Of a DNA stretch of 64,000 nt, positions 51,085-60,462 are shown piece after piece. The position numbers and the translations under genes were made by a program. This DNA is from Lachnospiraceae bacterium (GTDB taxonomy: Bacteria > Bacillota > Clostridia > Lachnospirales > Lachnospiraceae), in NCBI GenBank assembly GCA_024696005.1, contig JAILHF010000048.1, positions 1 to 64,000 of the forward strand. Direction: 5' to 3'. The notes under the pieces were generated by a model. That model ran no database searches. It was not told the DNA's origin and saw nothing but the letters and a program-made list of their open reading frames with translations. The stretch's first letter is position 1, and each line of letters opens with the position of its first letter.

Positions 51085-51523
51085 TTACAACACCGCCTTC
51101 CTGTTCCGCTTCCAGATCTGCCTTGGAAACGATCTTGCACTTGCAGGGCAGCTTGTGCGTAGCGAGACGCAGTGCTTCTTTTGCCACTTCTTCGGACACA
51201 CCGGCGATCTCGAACATTACACGGCCCGGCTTTACAACTGCTACCCAGTACTCCAGCGTTCCTTTACCGGAACCCATTCGGGTTTCTGCCGGCTTGGTCG
51301 TTACGGGCTTATCCGGAAAGATCTTGATCCATACACGACCGCCACGCTTGATGTAACGGGTCATGGCGATACGGGCAGCCTCGATCTGGTTGGATTTGAT
51401 CCAGGCGGGCTCTGTGGCAATGATACCGTACTCGCCGTAGGTGATAACATTTCCGCGGGAAGCCTTGCCGCTCATCGTGCCGCGGAACTGCTTACGACGC
51501 TTTACTCTCTTAGGCATTAACAT
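51074..51523 (-). CDS. rplP: 50S ribosomal protein L16
   Basis: This 149-aa protein has [15 protein letters not shown] at its start, the [20 protein letters not shown] segment and the [20 protein letters not shown] core. The ATG at 51523 is favoured over one two codons later because GGAG lies 9 nt upstream. It helps to position A-site tRNA. Confidence 0.98.
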   Translation of the reverse strand: MLMPKRVKRRKQFRGTMSGKASRGNVITYGEYGIIATEPAWIKSNQIEAARIAMTRYIKRGGRVWIKIFPDKPVTTKPAETRMGSGKGTLEYWVAVVKPGRVMFEIAGVSEEVAKEALRLATHKLPCKCKIVSKADLEAEQEGGVVNGN

Positions 51524-51540
51524 GGTTCTTGTCTCCTTCC

Positions 51541-52236
51541 TCAGGCTTCCTTACGGGCAGCTCTGTCATCATTGTTTCCCTTGGTCGGCAGCACCTGGCC
51601 GCGATAGATCCAAACCTTCACACCGATCTTGCCGTAGGTGGTGTCTGCCTCGGCAAAGCCGTAGTCGATATCGGCACGCAGCGTCTGCAGGGGGATGGTC
51701 CCTTCGCTGTAGAACTCGCTTCTTGCGATATCAGCGCCGCCCAGACGTCCGCTCACGCAAGCCTTGATCCCGAGTGCGCCGGTGATGGTATTGCCACGGT
51801 TGTCCTTCTTCATGGTGCGGGTCATGCAGCTCTTCACCGCACGACGGAAGGAAATACGATTCTCAAGCTGTGCAGCGATATTCTCGGCAACCAGCTGTGC
51901 GTCCGCATCGGGCTTCTTCACTTCCTGGACATCCAGGGAGATGTCCTTGCGGCCGATCTCCTTCATCAGGGCTTTTCTGGTGGTCTCGATCCCTGCGCCG
52001 CCCTTGCCGATCACGACACCGGGCTTCTGGGTGAATACCACTACTTCTGCCTTCTCAGCCTTGCGGGCGATCTCGATCCGGGAGATGCCAGCGGCATACA
52101 GTCTCTTCTTCAGGAACTTTCTGATCTTATAGTCTTCCACAAGGTAATCGGAGAACTTGTCCTCTGAGAACCACTTGGAATCCCAATCCTTGATAACACC
52201 GACTCTTAAGCCGTGCGGATTAACTTTCTGTCCCAT
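51541..52236 (-). CDS. rpsC: 30S ribosomal protein S3
   Basis: This 231-aa protein has [20 protein letters not shown] at its start, a KH domain with [11 protein letters not shown] and a C-terminal [15 protein letters not shown]. It forms the mRNA entry tunnel with S4 and S5. It is 3 nt from rplV. Confidence 0.98.
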   Translation of the reverse strand: MGQKVNPHGLRVGVIKDWDSKWFSEDKFSDYLVEDYKIRKFLKKRLYAAGISRIEIARKAEKAEVVVFTQKPGVVIGKGGAGIETTRKALMKEIGRKDISLDVQEVKKPDADAQLVAENIAAQLENRISFRRAVKSCMTRTMKKDNRGNTITGALGIKACVSGRLGGADIARSEFYSEGTIPLQTLRADIDYGFAEADTTYGKIGVKVWIYRGQVLPTKGNNDDRAARKEA

Positions 52237-52239
52237 TTC

Positions 52240-52638
52240 TTACTCTGCTCCTTTCTCGTCCAGAACGATCGTGATGTGGCTGACTCTCTTCTCAATGCGG
52301 TAAGCGCGGCCCTGTGCTCTGGGGTGGATCCTCTTCATCGTGGGTCCCTTGTTTGCAAAACACTCTGCAATGTAGAGCTTCTCAGGATTCATGCCGTTGT
52401 TGTTCTCCGCATTTGCGATCGCGCTGTCCAGAAGCTTGCCGATCAAGGACGAAGCGTATCTGGGATTGTACTGCAGGATCGCTCTCGCGGTAGTCACATC
52501 CTTGCCCCGGATCGCATCCAGAACGAAGCATGCTTTCTGAACCGAAACCCTGGCGTAAGAAAGCTTTGCGGAGGGTCTTCTGTCTCTGTTCTCTTCATTT
52601 CTCTTTCGCTTAATCTGCGATCTATGTCCCTTAGCCAT
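52240..52638 (-). CDS. rplV: 50S ribosomal protein L22
   Basis: This 132-aa protein has AKLSYARVSVQKACFVLDAI, the VTTARAILQYNPRYAS segment and a long beta hairpin with RAQGRAYRIEKRVSHITIVL. The hairpin reaches the exit tunnel constriction, where macrolide resistance changes occur in other species. Confidence 0.98.
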   Translation of the reverse strand: MAKGHRSQIKRKRNEENRDRRPSAKLSYARVSVQKACFVLDAIRGKDVTTARAILQYNPRYASSLIGKLLDSAIANAENNNGMNPEKLYIAECFANKGPTMKRIHPRAQGRAYRIEKRVSHITIVLDEKGAE

Positions 52639-52660
52639 AGTAGTTTATTTCCTCCCTTCC

Positions 52661-52942
52661 TTACTTAACCTTGGATTTCTTGTCGTCCTTTCCGTGTCCA
52701 CGGAAAGTACGGGTTGCTACGAACTCACCAAGCTTATGTCCGACCATATCCTCGGTTACATATACAGGCACGTGCTTACGGCCGTCATGCACAGCGATCG
52801 TGTGTCCCACAAACGAGGGGAAGATCGTGGAGCGTCTGGACCAGGTCTTGATTGCCTGCTTCTTGCCGGCCGCGTTCATCGCATCTACTGCCTTCAGAAG
52901 GCTGGCGTCTGCAAAAGGCCCTTTCTTTAATGATCTTGCCAT
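52661..52942 (-). CDS. rpsS: 30S ribosomal protein S19
   Basis: This 93-aa protein has [20 protein letters not shown] at the start and the [20 protein letters not shown] core. It pairs with S13 in the 30S head. Spacing to rplV is 22 nt. Confidence 0.98.
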   Translation of the reverse strand: MARSLKKGPFADASLLKAVDAMNAAGKKQAIKTWSRRSTIFPSFVGHTIAVHDGRKHVPVYVTEDMVGHKLGEFVATRTFRGHGKDDKKSKVK

Positions 52943-52960
52943 TGTCTTTTCCTCCTCCCC

Positions 52961-53800
52961 TTACTTTATCGCTCTGCCGTCGCGTCTTCTCACGATCAGC
53001 TTGTTGGAATGCTTCTTCCGTCTGGTCTTCAGACCCAGTGCCGGCTTACCCCAAGGAGTGCAGGGGCCCGGACGTCCGATACCGGTCTTACCTTCACCAC
53101 CACCGTGAGGATGGTCGTTCGGGTTCATGACGGAACCGCGGACAGTGGGACGGATTCCCATGTGGCGCTTGCGGCCGGCCTTACCGATGTTGACCAGGTT
53201 GTGGTCGCCGTTTCCGATCACACCGATGGATGCGCGGCACTCGATCGGAACCATCCGCATCTCGCCGGAGGGAAGACGCAGGGTTGCGTACTTGCCTTCC
53301 TTAGCCATCAACTGAGCGGAGTTGCCGGCTGCCCTTACCATCTGGCCACCCTTGCCGGGAAGCAGCTCGATGTTGTGTACCAGGGTACCGACGGGGATCT
53401 CGGAGAGCGGCAGGCAGTTGCCCGGACGGATCTCGGCTTTCTTGCCGTTCATGATCTTCATGCCGTCCTTCAGGCCCTCGGGAGCCAGGATATAAGCCTT
53501 CTCGCCGTCTGCATAGCAGATCAGGGCGATGTTTGCGGTACGGTTGGGATCGTACTCGATGCCGACCACCTTTGCAGGAATATCATCTTTGTTACGCTTG
53601 AAATCGATGATCCTGTATTTCTGTCTGTTTCCGCCGCCGTGATGACGAACCGTGATCTTACCCTGGTTGTTGCGGCCTGCGGTCTTGTCCTTCTTTGCCA
53701 GAAGGCTTTTCTCGGGAGTCGTCTTTGTGATCTCCGAGAAATCCGAACCCGTCATGTTTCTTCGGGACGGGGTATAGGGATTATACTTTTTGATTCCCAT
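52961..53800 (-). CDS. rplB: 50S ribosomal protein L2
   Basis: This 279-aa protein has [20 protein letters not shown] at its start, [20 protein letters not shown] in the SH3-like domain and the C-terminal [20 protein letters not shown] with the conserved His near the peptidyl transferase centre. It is required for subunit association. Confidence 0.98.
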   Translation of the reverse strand: MGIKKYNPYTPSRRNMTGSDFSEITKTTPEKSLLAKKDKTAGRNNQGKITVRHHGGGNRQKYRIIDFKRNKDDIPAKVVGIEYDPNRTANIALICYADGEKAYILAPEGLKDGMKIMNGKKAEIRPGNCLPLSEIPVGTLVHNIELLPGKGGQMVRAAGNSAQLMAKEGKYATLRLPSGEMRMVPIECRASIGVIGNGDHNLVNIGKAGRKRHMGIRPTVRGSVMNPNDHPHGGGEGKTGIGRPGPCTPWGKPALGLKTRRKKHSNKLIVRRRDGRAIK

Positions 53801-53857
53801 TTCTCTATTCTCCTTTGCTGTTTATCATCACACTTGTCTGTGTATGGGTGGGACGCC

Positions 53858-54157
53858 TTACAGTCCCGCAAAGATCTCGATGTCTTTGCTGTCGGCCGTC
53901 AGCTGCACGATCGCCTTCTTGGTCTTGGCGGTCTTTCCGCTGACCAGACCGCGGCGGCGGGTCTTGCCATCTTTGTTCTGGGTGTTGACCTTTGCCACCT
54001 TCACGCCGTCAAACATCTTCTCGACAGCTTCCTTGATCTGAGTCTTGTTAGCTTCCGGATGAACCAGAAACGTGTACTTCTTCTCGCTCATGCCGTCCAT
54101 GCTCTTTTCCGTGACCATCGGCTTCTGGATCACGTCGTAGTATAATAAGCTGGCCAT
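53858..54157 (-). CDS. rplW: 50S ribosomal protein L23
   Basis: This 99-aa protein has [20 protein letters not shown] and [20 protein letters not shown]. It sits at the exit of the peptide tunnel. Its ATG overlaps the rplD stop by one base (TAATG), so the two are coupled. Confidence 0.98.
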   Translation of the reverse strand: MASLLYYDVIQKPMVTEKSMDGMSEKKYTFLVHPEANKTQIKEAVEKMFDGVKVAKVNTQNKDGKTRRRGLVSGKTAKTKKAIVQLTADSKDIEIFAGL

Positions 54158-54777
54158 TATGCGTACACCTCCTCGATATTGGCGACCGCTGCCTTTGTCA
54201 GAACCACGGTGCCGGCGTTCATCACGTCATAAACGTTCATGTTTTCCGTGACGGTTGTCTTGGTATCGGGAATGTTTCTCGCGGAGAGGATCACATTCTC
54301 GTTTCTCTCGTCCATGATGACCAGTGCCTTCTCAGCCTTGATCTTCTGAAGCACTTCCGCGAAACGCTTCGTCTTGATCTCATCCAGCTTCAGCTCGTCC
54401 AGAACGATCAGCTTCTGCTCCTGGACCTTGCTGGTCAGAGCGCTCTTGAGAGCCGCTCTCTTTTCCTTCTTGTTCAGCTTGAAGGAATAATCCCTGGGAA
54501 CGGGAGCGAACACGATTCCGCCGCCCTTCCACTGCGGTGCACGGATCGAACCCTGACGGGCATGTCCCGTACCCTTCTGTCTCCAGGGCTTCTTGCCGCC
54601 GCCGGAAACCTCCGAGCGGGTCTTGGCCTTCTGCGTTCCCTGGCGCTTGTTAGCCAGCTGCTGTACGACTGCAAGATGAACCAGGTGCTCGTTGATCTCT
54701 ACACCGAAGACTGCATCGCTTAAGTCGATCGTGCCTACTTCCTTGCCTTCCATATTTACCACAGATACTGTAGCCAT
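54157..54777 (-). CDS. rplD: 50S ribosomal protein L4
   Basis: This 206-aa protein has the extended tunnel loop [20 protein letters not shown] (about 64-83) and the globular domain with [20 protein letters not shown]. In E. coli L4 also represses the S10 operon through its leader. The leader here has a terminator-like hairpin (55966-55996), so similar control is possible. Confidence 0.98.
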   Translation of the reverse strand: MATVSVVNMEGKEVGTIDLSDAVFGVEINEHLVHLAVVQQLANKRQGTQKAKTRSEVSGGGKKPWRQKGTGHARQGSIRAPQWKGGGIVFAPVPRDYSFKLNKKEKRAALKSALTSKVQEQKLIVLDELKLDEIKTKRFAEVLQKIKAEKALVIMDERNENVILSARNIPDTKTTVTENMNVYDVMNAGTVVLTKAAVANIEEVYA

Positions 54778-54798
54778 GTCTTACGTTCCTCCTTCCAC

Positions 54799-55482
54799 TT
54801 AAGCTTCTGCCTTGGTGGTCTCTTTGATGGTGATCAGGGCTTTCTTTGCGCCCGGAACCGCACCTTTGACCAGCAGCAGGTTCTTATCCGCGTCCACGCG
54901 GACTACTTCCAGGTTCTTTACCGTAACCTGCACGCTTCCCATGTGACCGGGCATCTTCTTGCCCTTGAACACCTTGGAAGGCGAGGAGCAGGCGCCGTTG
55001 GAACCTGCATGGCGGTGATACTTGGAACCGTGAGCCATGGGCCCTCTGGACTGACCGTGACGCTTGATGGCGCCCTGGAATCCCTTACCTTTGGTGATGG
55101 CCGTTACATCCACCTTGTCACCGTTCTCGAAGATGTCCGCCTTGATCTCCTGTGCAAGGCTGTACTCTGCTGCGTTCTCAAAACGGAACTCTCTCAGATA
55201 TCTCTTGGCGCTCACGCCGGCCTTTTTGAAGTGGCCCTGCTGCGCCTTGTTGACACCGTGACGATGCACGATCTCCTTGCTGCCGCCCTTATCCTTGTTG
55301 ATGATGCGCTCCTTCTTCTCGCCGAAGCCCACCTGTACGGCTGCGTACCCGTCGTTCTCTTCCGTCTTGACCTGAGTCACCACGCAGGGGCCCGCCTCAA
55401 GTACGGTAACGGGGATCAGACTTCCGTCCTCTTTGAAGATCTGCGTCATGCCGATCTTGGTTGCCAGTATTGCTTTCTTCAT
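54799..55482 (-). CDS. rplC: 50S ribosomal protein L3
   Basis: This 227-aa protein has [20 protein letters not shown] at its start, the loop [20 protein letters not shown] that reaches the peptidyl transferase centre, and [20 protein letters not shown]. It is slightly longer than the common 205-210 aa at the C-terminus. It initiates 50S assembly with L24. Confidence 0.98.
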   Translation of the reverse strand: MKKAILATKIGMTQIFKEDGSLIPVTVLEAGPCVVTQVKTEENDGYAAVQVGFGEKKERIINKDKGGSKEIVHRHGVNKAQQGHFKKAGVSAKRYLREFRFENAAEYSLAQEIKADIFENGDKVDVTAITKGKGFQGAIKRHGQSRGPMAHGSKYHRHAGSNGACSSPSKVFKGKKMPGHMGSVQVTVKNLEVVRVDADKNLLLVKGAVPGAKKALITIKETTKAEA

Positions 55483-55564
55483 TTGCTACCTCCTTTTGTG
55501 TTTCTACTAAAGCGGTACGACTGTTTTCAAAGCGTACATAAAGTTAGTAGAGGTTTTTGTTTTT

Positions 55565-55879
55565 TTACTTCATCTTTACGTCTACAAAAACGCCGGCCGG
55601 CAGATCCGTCTTCTGCAGCGCTTCCACGATCTTGGAAGAAGCGTTGTGGATGTCGATCAGGCGCTTGTGCGTGCGCTGTTCGAACTGCTCACGGCTGTCC
55701 TTGTACTTATGTACCGCACGAAGGATCGTTACCACTTCCTTTTGGGTAGGAAGGGGAACCGGTCCGCTGACCACCGCGCCGCTCTTCTTTGCGGTATCGA
55801 TGATCTTCTTTGCGGAAGCGTCCACCAGCTGGTGGTCATAAGCCTTCAGAATTACTCGCATCTTCTGTCCTGTTGCCAT
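55565..55879 (-). CDS. rpsJ: 30S ribosomal protein S10
   Basis: This 104-aa protein has [20 protein letters not shown] at its start and [20 protein letters not shown]. It is part of the 30S head and in other bacteria also the NusB partner for rRNA antitermination. It is the first gene of the S10 operon. tuf and fus are not upstream; a symporter gene is. Confidence 0.98.
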   Translation of the reverse strand: MATGQKMRVILKAYDHQLVDASAKKIIDTAKKSGAVVSGPVPLPTQKEVVTILRAVHKYKDSREQFEQRTHKRLIDIHNASSKIVEALQKTDLPAGVFVDVKMK

Positions 55880-55965
55880 AAAAAAAGTCTCCTCTCTGTT
55901 TGTTTGATGTTACATGAGCGGCGACTGTACACTTTCCCGTGTGTGTCGCGCCCTTTCTTTATAAA

Positions 55966-55996
55966 AGCTTCGGGATATTGCCTCGTCCCCGAAGCT
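55966..55996 (-). terminator. Terminator-like hairpin in the S10 operon leader
   Basis: On the minus strand AGCTTCGGG (55988-55996) pairs with CCCGAAGCT (55966-55974) around a 13-nt loop, followed by TTTTAT. It lies inside the approximately 280-nt leader between the promoter and rpsJ, so it would act as an attenuator rather than an end of transcription. Confidence 0.6.
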
Positions 55997-56165
55997 GCGC
56001 GATATTCACAACACGTCGTTTCTGCGTTATCCGCAGACAGTTTATTCAGTACAGTGACTTGTCGTCATGATGATTGACATTCGCTCCGCGAAAAACCCGC
56101 CGTGCCTTATGTATTCGGTCAGGCGGCAACCTCCGCTTCACAGCTATCATGTCACAGCAAGAGCG

Positions 56166-56194
56166 ATTATACACGAGGGAATATCATTATGCAA
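56166..56194 (-). promoter_or_regulatory. Main promoter of the S10-spc-alpha cluster
   Basis: The minus strand reads TTGCAT (56189-56194), 17 nt, TATAAT (56166-56171), with an A/T-rich upstream tract (56195-56235). The resulting leader of about 280 nt fills the gene-free stretch 55880-56165. Confidence 0.85.
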
Positions 56195-56285
56195 GCATTT
56201 TTTACAAAGATTTTGATGTTTTTTTATCACATCTGCGATTTTACCAAAAATCTCCGGCAAAACCATCGCTCTTTTGTACAATAAT

Positions 56286-56312
56286 ACTGCCCGGCTTTTT
56301 CGGCCGGGCAGT
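56286..56312 (-). terminator. Hairpin at the end of the symporter gene
   Basis: On the minus strand ACTGCCCGGC pairs with GCCGGGCAGT around a 7-nt loop. The following sequence is ATTATTGT, not a clean T run, so termination may be incomplete. Confidence 0.65.
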
Positions 56313-56322
56313 TCCGTTCGCC

Positions 56323-57846
56323 TTATGCTTTTTTCTTCACCTGGTCGAACATGTCGGTGATCTCCTTCGAAGGAGCCGCCGTAAGCAGGCTTACGATCAG
56401 AATGCAGATCAGGCTGACCGGAAAACCGAGCGCCAGGGAGTAAAGCCCCGTCGCCGATCCCAGCGTCGCACCGCCCGCAAGAGGGATGTAATCCCAGACG
56501 ATGACGGTCAGCGCCCCGCTCACCAGACCGGCAACCGCGCCGGGCAGGTTCGTGCGCTTCCAGAACAGGCTCATAAGGACAAGCGGACCGAAAGCCGCGC
56601 CCAGGCCTGCCCAGGCATCGCTGACCAGCGTCATGACCGAAGAATCCGGATCCAGGGCGATCACATAAGCCACGACCGCGATCACGATGATCGCCACACG
56701 GCTCAGGGTCAGCACCTTCTTGTCATCCGCATCCTTTTTGATCACTCCCTTATAGATATCCTCCGCGATTGCCGACGCGCTCACCAGAAGCTGGGAATCC
56801 GCGGTGCTCATGATGGCCGCCAGAATGCCGCAAAGGAAGATGCCGGCAATGAAGGATGCGTGAATGTCCTCCACGAATACCTTCTGGATCATCTCGATGA
56901 AGATGCGCTCGGTCCCGGCTTCTTCGATGCGCCCGTATTCCATGAACGCTCTGCCGACCACACCGATCACACAGGCAAACACCAGGGAAAGCGTTACCCA
57001 GGTGATGGCAACCACTTTGGACTTGCCCATCTCCTTCTCGTCCTTGACCGCCATGAAGCGGACCAGGATATGGGGCATGCCGAAATAGCCGAGCCCCCAG
57101 GCCATGCCGGAAATGATGCTGGTAGCCGTGGTGCCGTGGAACAGATCCGTGAATGCCTTCACATCCGTCACGCCGTTATCCGCCAGTCCCTGCGCGATCG
57201 TGAGTCCGTTGTTCTGCATGATCACAAGAGCCACGATGGGCACTGCCAGCAGGCCGATGATCATCAGCGTGCCCTGGATGAAGTCTGTGGTGCACACTGC
57301 CTTGAAGCCGCCCAGGAAGGTATATGCCAGGATGACGATCGCGCCGATCGTGAGGGCGACCGTATAATTCAGATGAAAGACCGAAGCAAAGAGCTTGCCG
57401 CCTGCCGCAAGTGCGGACGCGGTATATATGATAAAGAAAAAGGCGATGATCAGGGATGAGACCGTCATCAGGATCTTTTTCTTGTCGCCGTAACGATGCT
57501 CGAAGAACATGGGCAGCGTCACGGAATTGCCCGCCAGTATCGTATACCGTCGGAGCGGGGACGCCACGATCAGCCAGTTCAGGATCGTTCCCACCAGCAG
57601 TCCGAGAGCCACCCAGCCGTCACCGGAGATGCCGGTGATAAAGATCGCGCCCGGCAGTCCCATCAAAAGCCATCCGCTCATGTCGGAAGCCTGCGCGGAA
57701 AGAGCAGCCACAAAGCCTCCCAGATTTCTGCCGCCCAAAAAGTAATCCTCGGAGTTCTCGTTTTTCTTGCTGTAGGCCGCCCCGATGCCAACCATCATCA
57801 GCATGTACAGGGCAAACGCCACGATAAGCCATCCATTGATTCCCAT
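56323..57846 (-). CDS. putP: Sodium/proline symporter-like SSS-family transporter
   Basis: This 507-aa protein has about thirteen membrane helices. The SSS family motifs are clear: NSEDYFLGGRNLGGFVAALS (31-50), SAQASDMSGWLLMGLPG (about 50-66), GYFGMPHILVRFMA, and AIMSTADSQLLVSASAIAED with the Na2-site serines. Na+-coupled uptake of proline is the likeliest function; related solutes are possible. It is a single-gene unit with its own promoter and hairpin. Confidence 0.9.
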   Translation of the reverse strand: MGINGWLIVAFALYMLMMVGIGAAYSKKNENSEDYFLGGRNLGGFVAALSAQASDMSGWLLMGLPGAIFITGISGDGWVALGLLVGTILNWLIVASPLRRYTILAGNSVTLPMFFEHRYGDKKKILMTVSSLIIAFFFIIYTASALAAGGKLFASVFHLNYTVALTIGAIVILAYTFLGGFKAVCTTDFIQGTLMIIGLLAVPIVALVIMQNNGLTIAQGLADNGVTDVKAFTDLFHGTTATSIISGMAWGLGYFGMPHILVRFMAVKDEKEMGKSKVVAITWVTLSLVFACVIGVVGRAFMEYGRIEEAGTERIFIEMIQKVFVEDIHASFIAGIFLCGILAAIMSTADSQLLVSASAIAEDIYKGVIKKDADDKKVLTLSRVAIIVIAVVAYVIALDPDSSVMTLVSDAWAGLGAAFGPLVLMSLFWKRTNLPGAVAGLVSGALTVIVWDYIPLAGGATLGSATGLYSLALGFPVSLICILIVSLLTAAPSKEITDMFDQVKKKA

Positions 57847-57896
57847 CGTTTTTACCTCTCTCTTCCATATTTATTGTATAAACAAAAACCGTGCCG

Positions 57897-57925
57897 ATTT
57901 TACCACAGCTTTTGCAATTTGACAA
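57897..57925 (-). promoter_or_regulatory. Promoter of the symporter gene
   Basis: The minus strand reads TTGTCA (57920-57925), 17 nt, TAAAAT (57897-57902). It is back to back with a plus-strand promoter at 57944-57972. Confidence 0.75.
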
Positions 57926-57943
57926 GTTTATGCCCCTCCCCGT

Positions 57944-57972
57944 TTGCATCTTCCCTCCGTCGGGTGTATACT
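57944..57972 (+). promoter_or_regulatory. Promoter of the methyltransferase gene
   Basis: The plus strand reads TTGCAT (57944-57949), 17 nt, TATACT (57967-57972), about 35 nt upstream of the start codon. Confidence 0.7.
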
Positions 57973-58007
57973 TTCCATACGTTACGGAAAAGGAAGGAAG
58001 AAACAGG

Positions 58008-58901
58008 ATGTGGATCGCGGATCGATGGAAAGACTATAGCGTGCTGGATACCTGCAGCGGCGAAAAGCTGGAGCGCTGGGACAAATATATCCTGGTGCGC
58101 CCGGATCCCCAGGTGATCTGGGATTGCGGGCATGAGCATCCCGGCTGGAAGAAAAAGAACGGCCACTATCACCGCAGTGCCAAAGGCGGCGGTGAATGGG
58201 AATTCTTTGACCTCCCCGAGGAATGGACCATCGGCTATCGTCTGCCGGATCCGCACATCTCCCCTCTCTGCTTCCATTTGAAGCCCTTCGCCTTCAAGCA
58301 CACGGGCATCTTTCCGGAGCAGGCCGTCAACTGGGACTGGATGAGTTCCCTTGTCTCCGGTGCCGCAGCAGAAGGCCGCCAGATCAATGTGCTGAACCTT
58401 TTTGCCTATACCGGCGGAGCCACGGCTGCGCTGGCCGCTTCCGGCGCCAGGGTCACGCATGTGGATGCCGCCAAGGGCATGGTAGCCTGGGCCAAGGAAA
58501 ACGCGGCCTCCTCACAGGTTCCGACCGAAAACACCCGCTGGATCGTGGACGACTGCGTGAAATTCGTGGAGCGGGAGCTGCGGCGCGGGAACCGTTACGA
58601 CGGCATACTGATGGATCCGCCCTCCTACGGCCGCGGCCCGAAGGGCGAGATCTGGAAGATCGAGGAAAATGTCTGGCCGCTCGTCGAGCTTGCCGCCGGG
58701 CTGCTTTCGGATGATCCCCTCTTCTTTCTGATCAATTCCTACACCACCGGCCTGCAGCCGGCGGTACTGACCTACATGCTCAAAAAGGCCATCGCCGAAA
58801 AACGCGGCGGAACTGTCGAGAGCAGCGAGATCGGCCTGCCCGTGGAAGGCACCACCCTGGTCCTGCCCTGCGGCGCCAGCGGACGTTGGATGCCCGCGTA
58901 A
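58008..58901 (+). CDS. Class I SAM-dependent methyltransferase, RlmI/RlmK-like
   Basis: This 297-aa protein has the SAM motif I NLFAYTGGATAALAASG (about 146-162), the acidic motif II VDAAKGM, and the catalytic-type MDPPSYGRGPKGE (about 204-216). The DPPSYG form is typical of rRNA cytosine/guanine methyltransferases of the RlmI/RlmK kind. It lacks an N-terminal PUA domain. The start at 58008 follows AAGGAAGG and fits the promoter. The substrate is probably RNA, but which base is unknown. It is the first plus-strand gene after the symporter. Confidence 0.85.
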   Translation: MWIADRWKDYSVLDTCSGEKLERWDKYILVRPDPQVIWDCGHEHPGWKKKNGHYHRSAKGGGEWEFFDLPEEWTIGYRLPDPHISPLCFHLKPFAFKHTGIFPEQAVNWDWMSSLVSGAAAEGRQINVLNLFAYTGGATAALAASGARVTHVDAAKGMVAWAKENAASSQVPTENTRWIVDDCVKFVERELRRGNRYDGILMDPPSYGRGPKGEIWKIEENVWPLVELAAGLLSDDPLFFLINSYTTGLQPAVLTYMLKKAIAEKRGGTVESSEIGLPVEGTTLVLPCGASGRWMPA

Positions 58902-58904
58902 ACG

Positions 58905-58928
58905 GTCAAGTTAAGTCAAGTTAAGTCA
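58905..58928 (+). repeat. Short tandem repeat GTCAAGTTAA
   Basis: About 2.4 copies of the 10-bp unit GTCAAGTTAA follow directly after the methyltransferase stop. No hairpin or terminator is visible there. Confidence 0.7.
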
Positions 58929-58929
58929 T

Positions 58930-58968
58930 TGCACTCGAGCTAATAATTTGATAGGATCAAGCCGATAT
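58930..58968 (+). promoter_or_regulatory. Promoter region of the acidic protein gene, possibly sigma-28 type
   Basis: Two readings are possible. A GCCGATAT box (58961-58968) matches the -10 of sigma-D/sigma-28 promoters, with a TAAT 16 nt upstream. Alternatively, TTGCAC (58930-58935), 17 nt, TAGGAT (58953-58958) fits sigma-A. The ATG lies 11 nt after GCCGATAT without a clear ribosome binding site. Confidence 0.4.
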
Positions 58969-58979
58969 ATACAGATAAG

Positions 58980-59501
58980 ATGAATGTAAGCGAACTTTCC
59001 TCACAACTGTACAGAAAATCCGGAGTGGATGCACAAGCCCTAAAGCGTCTGAACAGCGGGCGCCGCAGCGACCGTCCGGAAAGCCTGGGCGAAGAGCGTT
59101 CGGAAGGACCTCATTTCTCGCAGGTACTGGCGGAGCTTGCCGAAAAGCATGCCCCCTCTTCTTTGCGTGCAGCCGGTGAAGAGGAAAGCACTCCCGCTCT
59201 CTCGGACAAGCAGATCCGCGGGATCCTGAAGAACGCCCTCAGCTCGGAGTCGATCTCGCCGGACATCGTGAAAGCCCTGACCGATGAAGACGGCCGGATC
59301 TCGGAAAAGCTGCTCGATCTGATCATGGAAAGCGGTGATGAAGATGAAGACGAAGCCGGCCTGTTCGGCGAAGACACGGATGAGGCGCTGAACAAGCTCC
59401 TCACGGACCGTCTTACGGCCCAGGAATACTTAAGCTCACAGTCAGGACGAAATCTCATCGTCGCCCTTGCCGACCGTTCCCTTTCCGGACTCATCTCTTA
59501 A
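58980..59501 (+). CDS. Small acidic protein of unknown function
   Basis: I do not recognise this 173-aa protein. It is soluble and highly charged: a basic, disordered-looking stretch (about 15-60), helical middle regions (LSDKQIRGILKNALSSES) and a very acidic segment (SGDEDEDEAG, about 120-129). There is no signal peptide or membrane helix. The start is uncertain because no Shine-Dalgarno is visible. Its 3' end overlaps the 3' end of the ferredoxin-type gene on the other strand by 60 nt. A sigma-28-like box upstream hints at motility control. Confidence 0.65.
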   Translation: MNVSELSSQLYRKSGVDAQALKRLNSGRRSDRPESLGEERSEGPHFSQVLAELAEKHAPSSLRAAGEEESTPALSDKQIRGILKNALSSESISPDIVKALTDEDGRISEKLLDLIMESGDEDEDEAGLFGEDTDEALNKLLTDRLTAQEYLSSQSGRNLIVALADRSLSGLIS

Positions 59502-60338
59502 ACGCAGCCCATAGGATATGGCCTGTGTCGGGCATGCTCCGATGCATTCCCCGCAATGTATGCACTCTCTGTCGCATACTTTTTTTATGTCCATTTTGCA
59601 GACCCGCACGCACTTCCCGCAGCCGATGCATTTCTTCGCATCCACTTTTATGCCGAAAAATGCCAGCGGGTTAAAAAGGGAATAGAACGCTCCCAGCGGA
59701 CAGAGAAAGCGGCAGAAGGCCCGGTGGCAGAAACTGCAGAGGATAAGGATCAGGGCCAGCAGCGCTACCTTCCAGGAAAACAGAAAGCCAAGAAGCGGCC
59801 GAAGCACCTCATTCTGAAGCACCTGCGGGATCCCGGCTCCGAGCGTCCCCGCCGGGCAGATGTATTTGCAGAAGCCGGGCTGTTTCGCGAGCAGAGGCAG
59901 CGCGATCGCAAAAACGAGAAGAACCGCATATTTCAACCAGCTCAGCGCCGCCGTCAGGCGGCTCTTTTTCAGCTTCGGGACAGGCAGCTTTCCGAGCAGA
60001 TCCTGTAAAAAGCCGAAGGGACACAAAAAGCCGCAGATCAGCCTTCCGAAGAGCAGGCCGAAAAGCAGCAGGGTTCCCAGGATATAATAAGGGAAGCGGT
60101 ATTTCGCGCTGACAAGCGCAGACTGCAGACTGCCGAGCGGGCAGGCCGCCACGGCGCCGGGGCAGGAATAGCAGTTCAAGCCGGGCACACACAGCCCCTT
60201 GGCCTTTCCCTGCGAGATCGATCCCTTTACGATCCCCGGAACATTGCAATTATACAGAACGGCGGCCATGAGCTGCACATAATGCCTGCCATGGCCGCTT
60301 TTCTTTTTCGTTTTTTCAGCCGATCCCGATGCACTCAT
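59442..60338 (-). CDS. NapH/NosR-type membrane 4Fe-4S protein
   Basis: This 298-aa protein has four or more membrane helices with CPFGFLQDLLGK and CPLGAFYSLFNP (the CPxG motifs of the NosR/NapH family) and an N-terminal CYSCPGAVAACPLGS. A C-terminal ferredoxin module has two 4Fe-4S sites: CIGCGKCVRVC and CIHCGECIGACP. It likely moves electrons across or at the membrane, here for the thioredoxin-like lipoprotein encoded upstream. Its start lies 23 nt inside the CXXC peptide gene, with AAGGA 7 nt before the ATG. Confidence 0.9.
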   Translation of the reverse strand: MSASGSAEKTKKKSGHGRHYVQLMAAVLYNCNVPGIVKGSISQGKAKGLCVPGLNCYSCPGAVAACPLGSLQSALVSAKYRFPYYILGTLLLFGLLFGRLICGFLCPFGFLQDLLGKLPVPKLKKSRLTAALSWLKYAVLLVFAIALPLLAKQPGFCKYICPAGTLGAGIPQVLQNEVLRPLLGFLFSWKVALLALILILCSFCHRAFCRFLCPLGAFYSLFNPLAFFGIKVDAKKCIGCGKCVRVCKMDIKKVCDRECIHCGECIGACPTQAISYGLRLRDESGKGTVGKGDDEISS

Positions 60339-60462
60339 AACAGATCCTTACGGCCTTGTTCCTGGTATCCTTGAAGCCGCCCCCGGCAATGCCGAGGATC
60401 AAAAACAGCAGCGCCAGCAGAAACAGGCCCGCACGCACAAGGTTTTTAACCCTGCCTCTCAT
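60316..60462 (-). CDS. CD1871A-like small membrane CXXC protein
   Basis: This 48-aa protein is absent from long-ORF lists. It is one hydrophobic helix (about 10-30) and a C-terminal ICYECIGIG, with CYEC as the CXXC. It resembles the CD1871A family of tiny CXXC proteins found with membrane ferredoxins and TlpA-like proteins, which matches its neighbours. The ATG at 60462 overlaps the TlpA-like stop as TAATG, and its 3' end overlaps the ferredoxin start. It may relay electrons between the two partners. Confidence 0.85.
   Translation of the reverse strand: MRGRVKNLVRAGLFLLALLFLILGIAGGGFKDTRNKAVRICYECIGIG

Noticed and set aside
56286-56312. Full-strength terminator after the symporter gene
   Set aside because: The stem is strong but the following bases are ATTATTGT; listed only as a probable hairpin end.
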